DNA of 64,000 nucleotides from Ryuthela nishihirai (Eukaryota; Arthropoda; Arachnida; Araneae; Heptathelidae), in contig JAWZYU010000007.1 of NCBI GenBank assembly GCA_038380435.1, positions 87,620,334-87,684,333 on the forward strand, in the 5' to 3' direction. Shown here piece after piece: positions 20,819 through 31,759 of the stretch. How positions within the stretch are numbered: position 1 is the stretch's first letter; each line of letters opens with the position of its first letter. A program made the translations under genes and the position numbers. Below the pieces are notes generated by a model that worked only from the letters and a program-made list of their open reading frames with translations, was not told where the DNA came from and ran no database searches.

Positions 20819-21409
20819 GATAGAGTGTATTTCTATTCATTTCTTTATTGCTGTAAAGGTAACCTCATCAGTCAATTGTACGAAGATAGCTGTTACTTAT
20901 CTGTTACTTGAACTTTAACAGCAATTAAAAAGGGATTAACCCACTGTAATTTAAAGCTAAATAAATTCATCGTTATTGTTTTTTAAACCTACCTGCTAGA
21001 CTTAAGTCGTGATTTCAGAATGTATTTCCTTGCCCAGTGAAATGAGCAATCTAAAGTGTTGTCTGGGAGAGGTATCGGATTGCCGCAGCATTGTTGCTTA
21101 GCCTCTTGAGCTCCCAAAGCTTTGTGTATTCTGTTTGATAGGAGAAGCCCTGAGGGAAAAAGAGGATTAGGCAGCAGGCCCTATTTTGTGCGAGAGACAA
21201 TCCAATAATCCGCTTTGCTATACTTCTTGCTAGACATTGCGCATGAGCCTAATTGCTGTCCCTCAAGTGAAAATTACGATTTAGGCTCTACAACCATATC
21301 TTAGTAGCATTATCTTAATTTTTTTGGTTTGAGCATTTATTTATTAAGAATATAAGAAGGCAGGTCATGAATTAACCTTAACATAAATATGAAGTTTACA
21401 GGAAGAATT
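20819..21409. other. No feature recognised
   Basis: No supported frame, RNA or repeat was seen. Confidence 0.5.
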
Positions 21410-21500
21410 GTCTTCGGCGGGGTGTAATACGGAACTACGAGATCAGGAAATCGTCGGTTCATATCCCACCTGGTTCTAGCAATTATTCGTTTAAATCTGA
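21410..21500 (+). mobile_element. SINE-C fragment
   Basis: Seen: B-box-like ggttcatatcccacctggtt followed by a ttcgtttaaatctgatatcc tail like that at 13370. The A-box region is degenerate (gggtgtaatacggaa). Confidence 0.45.
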
Positions 21501-21697
21501 TATCCAGTTCAAAGAGTGACTTCATACATGTCAACTGGAGAAACATCGGGAATTTATTAATAACTGTATTGCATTTGTAGCACGTATTGCGATGTATTTC
21601 AGGAATTTGTTTGAAAGTGGAGAAGACATTGCCTTAACTGACACAGATATTTGAATTGTATACTGCAGATAGAATAGTTCTTACCATTAAAGAGAGT

Positions 21698-21770
21698 TCT
21701 TGATCGATGGCGGTAACCCGATGAAACAGCACCTGACATGTTATCAGGAGTTATTGGTTAAAGGTAAGGT
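21698..21770 (+). mobile_element. SINE-C fragment
   Basis: Seen: contains the best-kept family core, a stem CCTGA-catgtta-TCAGG resembling an anticodon arm. The B box has decayed. Confidence 0.4.
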
Positions 21771-21961
21771 TCTCTCAGCAGGAAAACAACCTAAAGATGA
21801 ACTATATACTGACATATATATAAGGTTATGTGCTTTTGAACACAAAAACATTTTTTGCGGTGTAAAGAATTTTGCAGTCTGCAGTACAAATTTACTTTTA
21901 ATGAAATTATTTGTCTTCTGAGACGTTTATTTCATTGATTCATTAGTTTTTCTAACTGCTG

Positions 21962-22307
21962 GTTTGGGTCGGGTTTTTTTCAAGTCTAATCGTCATTTTT
22001 GTGCACACAATGGGCAAAATGGCCAGGTCACAAGAACCCCAAGGGCTCAGAGAGGGTTGGAGGAAGGGGACCCACTAGGCAGTTGTTAAGAGACAGATGA
22101 GAGCCTCCCGTCAAGGCCATTCAGTATGTTCCTTAACCTGCACAGGTTTACTCCCCTGCACAAAACACCACGACTTAACATCCCATCCGAGGGACTGCGG
22201 CCTTTTCAAGCCCATCGGTGTCCCTTTCCTGACTGAAGGCAGGATAGTGCTTACAAACCTGGTAACTTAGATTACGAACCTACTGCGCTAATGACTGAAC
22301 CAACCCT
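21962..22307 (-). mobile_element. SINE-A, old copy
   Basis: Seen: near-complete minus-strand copy from the tail (ggtttgggtcggg) to the head (aatgactgaaccaaccc). It includes gtgcacacaatgggcaaaat and agcccatcggtgtcccttt. Several deletions lie near the head. Confidence 0.85.
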
Positions 22308-22379
22308 TGTCCACAAAGTGTTAAGAGTACTGTTTAGTAACCCAATGACTTCGAAGATCTCAGAATTACTATATTTGCA

Positions 22380-22560
22380 GGGATGAAGCAGAATCATAAT
22401 AATCAGCATTATAAACCATAGAGACAATCTGTGAGGTAAGTGAGACCTCAAGGGAAAAACAACATGAAAAAGAATGAGTTCGAGCCAGAACTCGAATCCA
22501 GGATCCTTTGTTCCGCAGCCACTAATCACAGAGAACTGCAGCGAATCGAGTAGAAAAATC
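22380..22560 (-). mobile_element. SINE-B, highly diverged
   Basis: Seen: ctgtgaggtaagtgagacct, then aaaaacaacatg and a B-box-like gaactcgaatccaggatcct, in the order and spacing of a minus-strand SINE-B. The A-box end is barely recognisable. Alternatively it is an unrelated tRNA pseudogene. Confidence 0.5.
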
Positions 22561-22704
22561 AATAATTTTAGTAGATGGTTATGCAAAGATTAAGTTGCAA
22601 GGTGTGAAATATGTATCGCATCGTATTACCAACCTTAATTTTGTAGTTCCGATGTATTCCGAACTTCAAGTCTGCTGTTCGGATTTTCTCTACCCAATAA
22701 ATTA

Positions 22705-24385
22705 TTTACTCTTTATTCCTTTACTCATTAGAACATTGCTCCTTACCCCTTTACTCATTAGAATATCGCTATTCACTTCTATTAGAAGTGAATAGCATCA
22801 CTTCAATAGTCTTCACATTAGAAATTACTTTTTACTATTTTACCCATTAGACATTACTATTTATTTCTTCACTTATTAGAAAATTTTACCTACTCAAAAA
22901 AATTTGCTCTTTACTCATTAGAACATTATTCTATTCTACTTTACTCATTAGAACATTACACTTTACTTCTTCACTCGTTTTAACACTGCTTTTTACTCCT
23001 TTACCCATTAGAACATCGCTCTTAACTCCTTTACTCATTAGAAATTACTTTTTACTCTTTTCCTCATTAGACATTACTATTTACTTCTTCACTTATTAAA
23101 AAAAATTATCTACTCAATAGAACTTTGCTCTTTACTCATTAGAACATTATTCTGTTCTACTTTACTCATTAGAACATTACACGTTAGTCCTTCACTCCTT
23201 TTAACATTGCTCTTTACTCCTTTACCCATTAGATCATCGCTCTTCACTCCTTTACTCATTAGAAATTACTTTTTACTCTTTAACTCATTAGACATCACCA
23301 TTTACTTCTTCACTTATTAAAAAAAATTATCTACTCAATAGAACTTTGCTCTTTACTCATTAGAACATTATTCTATTCTACTTTACTCATTAGAACATTA
23401 CACTTTACTTCTTCACTCGTTTTAACACTGCTTTTTACTCCTTTACCCATTAGAACATCGCTCTTAACTCCTTTACTCATTAGAAATTACTTTTTACTCT
23501 TTTCCTCATTAGACATTACTATTTACTTCTTCACTTATTAAAAAAAATTATCTACTCAATAGAACTTTGCTCTTTACTCATTAGAACATTATTCTGTTCT
23601 ACTTTACTCATTAGAACATTACACGTTAGTCCTTCACTCCTTTTAACATTGCTCTTTACTCCTTTACCCATTAGAACATCGCTCTTTACTCCTTTACCCA
23701 TTAGAACATCGCTCTTTACTCCTTTACCCATTAGAACATCGCTCTTCACTCCTTTACTCATTAGAAATTACTTTTTACTCTTTAACTCATTAGACATCAC
23801 CATTTACTTCTTCACTTATTAAAAAAAATTATCTACTCAATAGAACTTTGCTCTTTACTCATTAGAACATTATTCTGTTCTACTTTACTCATTAGAACAT
23901 TACACGTTAGTCCTTCACTCCTTTTAACATTGCTCTTTACTCCTTTACCCATTAGATCATCGCTCTTCACTCCTTTACTCATTAGAAATTACTTTTTACT
24001 CTTTAACTCATTAGACATCACCATTTACTTCTTCACTTATTTAAAAAAAATATCTACTCAATAGAACTTTGCTCTTTACTCATTATTCTGTTCTACTTTA
24101 CTCATTAGAACATTACACGTTAGTCCTTCACTCCTTTTAACATTGCTCTTTACTCCTTTACCCATTAGATCATCGCTCTTCACTCCTTTACTCATTAGAA
24201 ATTACTTTTTGCTCTTTTACTCATTAGACATTACTATTTACTTCTTCACTTATTAGAAAATTTTATCTACTCAATAGAGCTTTGCTTGAATACTTTGAAT
24301 TTGAAATTTTACTTGAAGGACTATTAGAATATTACTCTTTACTCCTTTACATATTAGAACATTACCCTTTACTCCTTTACTTATT
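22705..24385. repeat. Higher-order satellite, ~221-bp period
   Basis: Seen: built of ~25-30-bp monomers of form 'tttactcctttactcattagaacat'. They are grouped into a ~221-bp block marked by the phrase aattatctactcaatagaac, at 23105, 23326, 23547, 23828 and about 24049. The third-to-fourth interval is 281 bp because a 30-bp monomer (acatcgctctttactccttt ...) is locally repeated at 23653-23745. A 13-bp-arm hairpin lies at 22768-22796. The minus frame at 23552-23761 is a shadow of the repeat. Confidence 0.93.
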
Positions 24386-24739
24386 AGAAATTTTCGCTCC
24401 ATTGGGAAACCATCATGATAGCTTTACTCTTTACTCATTTATTCATTAGAAATTTTCCCATCATTCGGAAACTTTCTAACTCACTCAAGTCTGTGTTATC
24501 GTTTTTTAAGTACCATGAATTGACAATAATGGCCAAAGCAGGGTTTACGTTTTGTGGTGGCCTACATATTTGAAGAAGACTAATTTTTTTAACATTTAAT
24601 TCATTAATTGATTTTTTCATGCATCATGACACACTCAACTGGAAAAGTTGAAAATTAACTTAGATTGCTCATACAGGTCTCTATAGATTTTACGAAAGTT
24701 ATGGTAGTGAAACCTGAACACTTTGTAAACAAGATAACA
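24386..24739. other. No feature recognised
   Basis: AT-rich sequence between the satellite and a LINE fragment. A 61-codon minus frame has no recognised domain. Confidence 0.5.
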
Positions 24740-25115
24740 GGAAACTAGATGCTTTTGATTCCAGATGCTTACGCAGTATCTTGGGCATTAGGTGGTTCAA
24801 CTTTGTAACTAATGATGAGATTAGGCAAAGGAGTTTGCAACCTCCTTTAAGCAGCATATTGTGCAGAGAGAGACTCCGTTGGTTTGGCCATATTGCCCGT
24901 ATGGATAATTATAGATTAGCGAATAAGGTTATGAAAGTGTGCCTAAAGGCCTCAGAAAGAGGGGACACCTAGGATGCGGTGGGCAGACAGTGTCACACAT
25001 GCCCTTATTAGAAATGGTGTGCAGTGGCTCAGGACAGACTTGCTTGGAAAACCAAATTGCACGGTCTGATTGGACCTCCCGTCGCCCATGGCTGCTTGAG
25101 GATGATGATGATGTA
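24740..25115 (+). pseudogene. LINE ORF2 C-terminal fragment
   Basis: Seen: the plus frame gives SRCLRSILGIRWFNFVTNDEI, then CRERLRWFGHIARMDNYRLANKV, then a frameshift into a Trp/Arg-rich tail. It ends near a gatgatgatgatg run. Known: 'LRWFGHxxRM' after 'RILGIxWxDxVTNxEV' is typical of the region after the reverse transcriptase in endonuclease/RT-type LINEs. This is a 5'-truncated copy, and the gatg-rich end may be the element's 3' tail. A relative lies at 29480. Confidence 0.82.
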
Positions 25116-25199
25116 GAGAAAGAAGCCCAGATCTAGAAACAAATAAAAGGGGGGAAGGGACAAATGATGACGCAGCCAAGCCGGATAAAAATAAAGAGG

Positions 25200-25400
25200 G
25201 GGGGGGGGGCAATAGGCTTTAATTCCATTGCGATGTAACACCTGACTCTAACCCATCAATAAAGAAGTATTGAGACATTTCTTAAAAAATAGTGAAATAT
25301 CCACAAAATTAATAATTTTTGTCTTCCTTTACCCGTAATAGCATTCTCAAAGGGGGGGAGGCATGGTCCTCGTGTCCCACCCCTAGATCTGGCCCTGTAT
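25200..25400 (-). repeat. Dispersed repeat with G-rich block
   Basis: Seen: on the minus strand, gggccagatctaggggtggg, then cccccctttgagaatgctat. Related sequence lies on the plus strand at 28240-28410 and 37800-38070 (shared 'gagaatgctaataac' and 'cggaagaggaaacattat' phrases). It is probably a dispersed mobile-element fragment; the family is unknown. Confidence 0.5.
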
Positions 25401-25524
25401 ATAGTATATATAATTTGTAGTCTGACTGTAATTTTGAATGAGAATAATGATTATAAGACGAAAGTTTTGTGATTAATTATCATGCTTACATAAAGGTGCT
25501 ACACAAGTCAAAGAATGTGAACGA

Positions 25525-26080
25525 AAACTGACATTAATAAAATCTGTGATCACTCCTGAGAGCAATAATAGAATCACAACACCCCTGATACGGCCAATAA
25601 TGTTTCCAATAAATTCCAAAGGCAGCAAGTTCCACTGGTTTAAAAGGGGTTGTCCTAATATCATGGACGTTTATTGGGAAGAAGGCTTAGACTTCAAATT
25701 CATCTCTCCAAAGCTTCTCGGAAATGGTCAATGAGACTGGGATCGGAGATCTTGCAGTCCATTCCATAAATTCATACCCTCACGTTCGAGATATTCGTCC
25801 ACCAGATGAGCTCTATGTAAGTAAGCATTATTGTCCATATGAATGAACTCCAACCTCACTGCACCTGCAAATGGGAGAACATAAGTTCCGAAGGTCTCAT
25901 CCTGATACCTCTAGGCAGTCAGATCTAGTCAGGGATCCTCTATAAAACACGCGGAGGTCGGTGTGGTCATTGACGTTGATGCTTACCCAGACAACGAAAC
26001 CATCTCCCTACATAGATTCTTTGATGTTAGAGGGATGATATTGTGTTTTTCATTTTCGCCACGTAAGCGCTCTCCAGAAT
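25525..26080 (-). pseudogene. Tc1-like transposase remnant
   Basis: Seen: minus-strand frames give VVWVSINVNDHTDLRVFYRG, then FIHMDNNAYLHRAHLVDEYL, and finally CDSIIALRSDHRFY. Known: in Tc1-like DDE transposases these correspond to the block before the second catalytic Asp, the 'MDDNARPHRA' motif, and the C-terminal 'RC.a.I.arGGhT.Y' segment. The catalytic Asp in MD(D/N)NA is Asn here and stops interrupt the chain. The N-terminal half and inverted repeats were not found. Confidence 0.78.
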
Positions 26081-26907
26081 AGGTCTAATGTGAATTATGA
26101 AGTCTAAGCTGAAGTAAGTCGTGAAAGCAGATGAAAGGATCATTTTCGCAATGTGAAGGTACTTGGTAATGATGAAAATTAGCAAAACGTTGATTAGTTA
26201 AAATGTTGAGGAACATTTCATTATGTGTAAGGGTATTGATTTGTTTGGGCCCACTGGAAGCTAAAATTTTAATGATGAGTTTCCATTCATTTTAATGAAG
26301 GGAATCGTATTTCAAGACACACACAGTGATTACATCTCTGTGAACAATAGATTTCAATAGAGTAATTACAATTGTAGGAAACGATGAATTCAAAGAATCT
26401 GTTCGTAATTTCGCATCCTATTGAAAGTTTGTTCCAAAGCATAATAAAACTTTTAATTAATAATTTTTACTGTTAACAGATTGGCAAACGTGTTGGCTTG
26501 TGTAGGAGGGAATGGATAGAAATGAAGTACTGAAAAGATAGGATTATTAGGGGAGAGTTCTATTATATCGAAATCACAATTACTGTACTGCAGCAATATA
26601 TCTAGGAAGACCTTCAGTTTCTATAGATGATGTTCAAAGCAATGTTTGAAGGCAGTAATAGAAGTCGAAATATCTGTTGTGAATCTGTATTCGTCACTAA
26701 AGCATCAGAATCAGATATTCGGGAATTCATTGGGAGGTTTCCTTTGAAGGACAAAAATGAAGCAAGAGTAAGAATTTACGCTTCTGCAATATTTACAAAA
26801 ATGCTAATTGATACACGAAATAAAAATTAATGATTGTAGAAAATTTGAATTTAGTTTCAGCATGAAATGTTATCTTCTTGAAATAACTGTTGAAATACGT
26901 CAACGCA
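26081..26907. other. No gene recognised
   Basis: AT-rich sequence upstream of the mariner element. The frame at 26627-26830 shows no recognisable domain. Confidence 0.5.
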
Positions 26908-26913
26908 ATATTA

Positions 26914-28204
26914 TCAGAAAACCAAATAAGTTCGTGCGGTTTTTCAATGTTATCATTTCAACGAAAGCACTTAAGTACAATTACAAGTGGTGCGCATGCA
27001 CCGATACACAGTCGAAAGCACGTGGCACGCTGAGTCAGTTGATGAGCAGCAAACGTGAAAAGCGGTTCGGTGAAATTGGGAAGTTGACGAGACCATGTCT
27101 GCGTCGAATACAGTTATTCGAACGTGCTTACATTATGAGTTTAAACAGAGAACTAGAACGACACAAGCAGCCCGAAGGATATGTACGGCATTTGGAGAGA
27201 ACACAGTGGCAAACGGACAGCTCAAAAGTGATTCAGAAAATTTGCATCAGGCGATGAGACACTTGAAGATGCATCTCGCAAGAGATGACCGAAGATCTAT
27301 GAAAATGAACTGAAGACCAGCATCGAGTTGAATTCATGTTAAACGTGCTAAGAGCTTGCATAAAGGTTTCATATAAGTGATGAAACCATTCGTTTACATT
27401 TACACCACCTAGAAAAAGTATGAAAGTTGATCAAATGGGTTCCACATGAATTGACTGCCGACAACAAACATCAACTGCTTACGATCTGCTCGTAGCTGCT
27501 TTCATGCCACAAGAATGAGCCATTTTTCGACAGGTCGTTGGCCTTCAATGAAACATGGATTGTCTATAGGAACACCAAACGTTCGTATTATTCATTGGTT
27601 GCCGTCCAGTGAACCTGTACCGTACACACCAAAGCCCAGGATCCCACCAACAGATAATTTTGTGTGTCTGGTGGGTTACAGCTGGTATCGTCCATTATGA
27701 GTTTCTGGCCACTGGTCAAGCAATCAGTGCTACAACAAGTTCTACTCGGCACAGCTGGAACAGGTTGCAGATGCACTGCTCCAAACACAGCCTGTAGTAG
27801 TTATTGCAAAAGGCGTTGTGGTCCTTCAGGACAACGCTCGTCTTCACACAACACGAGTGACCCAAGACAAGCTCTACAGCTTGATTGGGATATTCAATTC
27901 TACCCCACCCGCTGCATTTCCCCAGACATCGCACCATCCGACTACCATCTTTTCTTGGCGCTGGACAATCATATGCACAACCGACATTTCGAAACCGAGA
28001 AGTTGCTTGAAACCGAGTTGGCTGAATTTTTCGCTTCACAAGATCAGCAGGTTCTACCGGAGTAGCATTACAAACTTGTATCTCATTGTGAAAAGGTTAC
28101 AGATTGTGCTGGTGCTTACTTTCCAGAATAACATATCCTTATTCATTTTTACATATGGTTCCATTTTATCTTAAAAAACCGCACGAAAGTTTTTGGTTAC
28201 CTGA
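26914..28204 (+). mobile_element. mariner element, complete but inactive
   Basis: Seen: both terminal inverted repeats are present. The left starts tcagaaaaccaaataagttc and the right (reverse complement) tcaggtaaccaaaaactttc, and both continue into gtgcggttttt. TA lies at 26912-26913 and 28205-28206. Known: mariner elements are about 1.3 kb with ~30-bp repeats and TA duplications, so at 1291 bp this is full length. The transposase it carries is broken. Nothing else is inserted in it. Confidence 0.93.
27095..28130 (+). pseudogene. mariner (DD34D-type) transposase pseudogene
   Basis: Seen: the N-terminal helix-turn-helix region (IRTCLHYEFKQRTRTTQAARRICTAFGE...) starts at about 27113. The WVPHEL-like linker lies near 27440, and the first catalytic block reads FNETW where mariners have CDEKW, so that Asp appears replaced. 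The second block is VLQDNARLHT at about 27820 and the third is PDIAPSDYHLFLALDNHM at about 27924. At least three frameshifts and several stops separate the blocks. Known: mariner transposases bind the inverted repeats and cut and paste at TA. This copy cannot encode one. Confidence 0.9.
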
Positions 28205-28239
28205 TACAAGAAGCGACTTCCATAACGCAAACTACTGTT

Positions 28240-28410
28240 ATTTTAACTCTGAGCAGGGCAGGAATTTCGAAGGGGAGACCCCCCCCACCTTCAAAATACT
28301 AACAACGTAACAGAGGAAAAAATATTAAAATTATTCATGCTCCATGCATTATCTGCGAAACTTTTAAAGACCTGTAAAACGGAAGGAGAAATGTTATACT
28401 GCATTAGAAA
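28240..28410 (+). repeat. Dispersed repeat copy
   Basis: Seen: resembles 37800-38070 ('caaaatactaacaac', 'aaaacggaaggagaaatgtt') and the minus-strand sequence at 25200-25400. Diverged, non-coding. Confidence 0.45.
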
Positions 28411-28504
28411 TCCAGTCTCTTGCCCATCCCCTTTATATTTTGTCTGCTGGATTGCGTTTCTCGCTCCACACCCTCTCCTCCCCCTGGATTCTTTTCAAGA
28501 TCCT

Positions 28505-28860
28505 TGCCTGCCTCTGAGCAGCTCCTTTGTGCAAAAAAATGGATTAAATGGCCAGGTCAAAGGTCCTCCAAGGGCTCTGAGCTGGATAGGAAAATGGGAT
28601 TTACTAGACAGATGTTAGGAAACAGATGGAAGTCTCACATCAAGACCTTCCAGCGTGTTCTTTAAAGCGCACAGAGTGTGACTGTACTGCACACGGAGCC
28701 ACACGTCTTAACATCCTATCCTACAGAGGCTGTCTTTTGAAGCCCATTGATGTCCCCTTTATGACCAAAAACGGGATGGAGATATCCGCAAACTGGAGAG
28801 GTGCAGAATAGCTACCATACGGCAAAGGGGATCCACCTACCCAGGCCCCGAACCACAAGG
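28505..28860 (-). mobile_element. SINE-A, old copy
   Basis: Seen: minus-strand copy from gcctctgagcagctcctttg through gattaaatggccaggtca to ccgaaccacaagg in the head. Heavily substituted. Overlapping plus frames are shadows. Confidence 0.8.
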
Positions 28861-29479
28861 AGCCCATTTTCAAAAGGTTAAATGTACCTTCATAAATTAT
28901 CAGTTATTTATGGAGGTATATTTGAATAGTTACCTTTTCACTTAAAGCAAATAATATAAACTAAAGAAATTCAAATGTTAAATTCAAAAATTTATATTGT
29001 TATATATCTTATATTTATATTGTTATATATTGTTTATATACCCTATTAGATATAGTACGATTGTGTGTGAACACAGTCGTACTATACGTAATAGAGAGTA
29101 TCAAATCAAATCATTTTAAAACTTTTAGAATTTTAACTTTTTTTCAAAAATAGTTCTAGAATTTCGAAAGTTTAAACTTTAAATTAAAATCTAAAAGCAC
29201 ACTTTCTGAAATTAAAAAATTAAAAGGTAATAAATTTAAAAGTCCAAACATTTTTGTTGATCATTCAAATATATTTACTCTTTTTGTCTCCGTTCTGGAT
29301 ATTAATATTCACCAATGGAACCCCCCCCCCCCCTTTCCCCTAGATATGGTCCCGAAAGGAGCCTCGTTATAGTGGAAAAGCTTAATCATTTGCATATACT
29401 TTCTGCGAGTGTGAAAAAATAGGCGTATACTATTAAAGACGAATATCTGTCTGTATAATAGTTTGGTTCTGTCTAAGGT
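28861..29479. other. No gene; contains a small hairpin
   Basis: AT-rich. At 29051-29086 there is a 16-bp-arm hairpin (tatagtacgattgtgt, loop gtga) with one arm mismatch, and its inner sequence acagtcgta resembles MITE termini. A run of C lies near 29321-29333. No frame is supported. Confidence 0.5.
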
Positions 29480-29880
29480 TAGGTATGATAGTGAAAATAG
29501 ATACTTTGTTGACTTTGATTGTAGATGCTTACGCTTGAGCATTATGTGGTTTGACTTTGTAAGTAATGATGAGGTTAGAAGAAGAAGTCAGCAACTTCCT
29601 TTGAGCACCAATTTGTTCAGAGAGAGACTGCGTTGGTTTATCCATGTTGTCTGTATTCATAGCTACAGATTGGTAAATAGGATTATGAGCAGTGTGCTCA
29701 AAGCTTCAGGAAAATGGGGAGACTTAGGATGCGTTGGGCAGACACTGTCAAACAGAACTTTGATAGAATTGACCTACAATGGCCAAATGCAGCAGCTGTA
29801 GCTCAGAACAGACAGTTGTAAAGAGCAAAATTATTCAGTTTGGTAGGACCTCCGTAGCTGGCTGCATGTGAATTTTGTTT
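29480..29880 (+). pseudogene. LINE ORF2 C-terminal fragment
   Basis: Seen: the plus frame reads YDSENRYFVDFDCRCLRLSI, then MWFDFVSNDEVRRRSQQLPL and FRERLRWFIHVVCIHSYRLVNR. It is homologous in order to the fragment at 24740 but a separately diverged copy. It ends near a tatgtatgtatgta run. 5'-truncated, with a frameshift after about 29720. Confidence 0.8.
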
Positions 29881-30331
29881 CTATGTATGTATGTATACTT
29901 TCTGCAACTTAACTGAGAACGTTAGCAGTATTTTTTCGATTACAATGAAAATTTAGGTAAATGTAAAATGCAATATACATGGTAATAGAATATGTTATTT
30001 AAAAAAATATTGCGTTGTAAGTTAAGACAATAACTTATTATGAGATACTAAAAATCAGTGGGTGTCTTCGGCATCTCTTTATTTCTAGACTTTTTTCACT
30101 CCGACGTCTATTTCATCATGAACACCCATCACATTAAACATTTGTCAACACATCTGAGCTCTACAACTCCAAATCCCCTCAGCCACCAATTTTAAGTTTT
30201 CTAGCAACTGTATATCAATGAAACATTTTGACCTTTGACCCTCAAAGGACCCATCGCATCCCAAATTGAACATTTCTGTGATCTATAATCGAAAATACCT
30301 CCAGCCACCAATTTTAGCTCTCTAGTACCTG

Positions 30332-30438
30332 AGGTCCTGCCATCCTCTCAGATCTTCTACTATGGCATATAAACTGACAGGCTCCTGTCAGACCTCTGTG
30401 GCAAGCAGCTTCTTGAGGGGATATTTATTTTATTTTAT
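30332..30438 (+). mobile_element. SINE-B, 5'-truncated, with 9-bp duplication
   Basis: Seen: starts at aggtcctgccatcc in the SINE-B body and ends with a tatttattttatttt tail. tagtacctg flanks it at 30323-30331 and 30439-30447. This is a clean example of target-primed insertion of a truncated copy. Confidence 0.93.
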
Positions 30439-30563
30439 TAGTACCTGCAGATGGAAATTTGACCTATGCCCTCGAAGGAGATCCCTTCCCGGATCCGAAA
30501 TATCGTAATATTTCTGAAATCCACAACCCGAAACACCCCAATCACTAACTTTCTCGTTTCTAG

Positions 30564-30950
30564 GGGGCGGGGGTGGCTCAGTCGGTAGCGTGCCAGGCTC
30601 GTAATCTGTAGTTCCCAGGTTCGAGTCCCAGCTGGGTCAGCGTTGAGATTTATCTCCGCAAAATTCCCCGCCCTGCCCACGGTCAGTAGGGACACCGATG
30701 GGCTTGGAAAGGCCGCCGTCCGTCGGATGGGACGTTAAGCCGTGGCCCCGTGTGTGGGAGCGTCATACCCTGTGCACGTTAAAGAACACGCTGGATGGCC
30801 TTGACGGGAGGCTACCATCTGTCTCCCAACAGCTATTCCAGTGGGTTCCCACCCCCAACCTTCTCTGAGCCTTCGGGGTCCATGTGACCTGGCCATTTAG
30901 CCCTTGGTGTGCAAAAAAGTGTCGCTCAGAGGTAAAACAACCCAACCCAA
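30564..30950 (+). mobile_element. SINE-A, full length with 11-bp duplication
   Basis: Seen: complete copy with A and B boxes and an aacccaacccaa tail. The perfect direct repeat ctcgtttctag lies at 30553-30563 and 30951-30961. It interrupts the third unit of the 122-bp array. Confidence 0.95.
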
Positions 30951-31090
30951 CTCGTTTCTAGCATTCGTAGATCAAGGTTAGACCTCTACGTGACCTCCAT
31001 TTAATCACATCGGAGATCATATTTCCAGTTTTTACCAAGATCTACGACCTGGATTACCACTAATTGGAAATTTTCAGAGTTCTACCATTT

Positions 31091-31540
31091 CTGCATCGAA
31101 ATATACTTTCTGCGAGTTAATCATATACTTTCTTCGAATTTTAGATTTTAATTAGAAATTAGAATTAGCGCGATGTTCTATCAATCAGTCAGTCAATCAC
31201 TCACTCAAAATTGTCTACATACGTATATGTATGAGATATTATATTCATTGAATATCGTTTCGTACAAGTTCAACATCACAACCTAACAAAAGGCATTAAA
31301 CGCTAAGTTTGCAAATTATTAAATTCATTTGATCAAACTAATCTCATGCAACACAAAACTAGCAAAACATATTACTTCTCGACTTCGTAACAATTTTCAC
31401 AAAGTAATATGGAAAATTCTTTACGATTTTTCGGTTTCTCTTTTCCTATCAACTTTCTAATCCCACAATAAGCATCAACGTCTTTTAGTTAGTTATTTTT
31501 TACCAAGATATGGTTGCTGCTAACTCTTTTTCCAAAAAAT
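31091..31540. other. No feature recognised
   Basis: AT-rich spacer with a short agtcagtcaatcactcactc run near 31185. No gene. Confidence 0.5.
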
Positions 31541-31755
31541 ATATAAAAAAAAATAAATAAATACCCCCTCAAGCAGCTGCTTGCCACAGAGGTCTGACAG
31601 GAGCCTGATTAGTTTATATACCACAGTAGGAGATCTGAGAGGATGGCAGGACCTCAGCAGAAAAACGACACACACATCCATGCCTAATCCGGGGCTTGAA
31701 CCCAGGTCCCTTAGATCAGTATCCAAGCGTGCTAACCACTCGGCCACGGGACGGC
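31541..31755 (-). mobile_element. SINE-B, full length
   Basis: Seen: minus-strand copy with aaataaataaataccccc tail, body, B box (ggggcttgaaccc) and A box (cactcggccacgg). Flanking AT-rich text (caaaaaatatata on the left, caaaatatatata on the right) may be an imperfect duplication. Confidence 0.92.
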
Positions 31756-31759
31756 TACA

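Larger units (their letters stand above)
30060..31090. repeat. 122-bp tandem array split by two SINEs
   Basis: Seen: units align at the phrase 'cta(c/t)aa-tcc-aaat-cc' at 30161, 30283, 30521 and 31042. Subtracting SINE-B plus its duplication (116 bp) and SINE-A plus its duplication (398 bp) gives spacings of 122, 122 and 123 bp. Units carry phrases such as 'cagccaccaattttaag' and 'ttgaccttttgaccctcaaagg'-like text. Non-coding. Confidence 0.88.

Noticed and set aside
23552..23761. Repeat protein reading MGKGVKSDVL
   Set aside because: A shadow of the satellite; it spans only the locally tripled 30-bp monomer.
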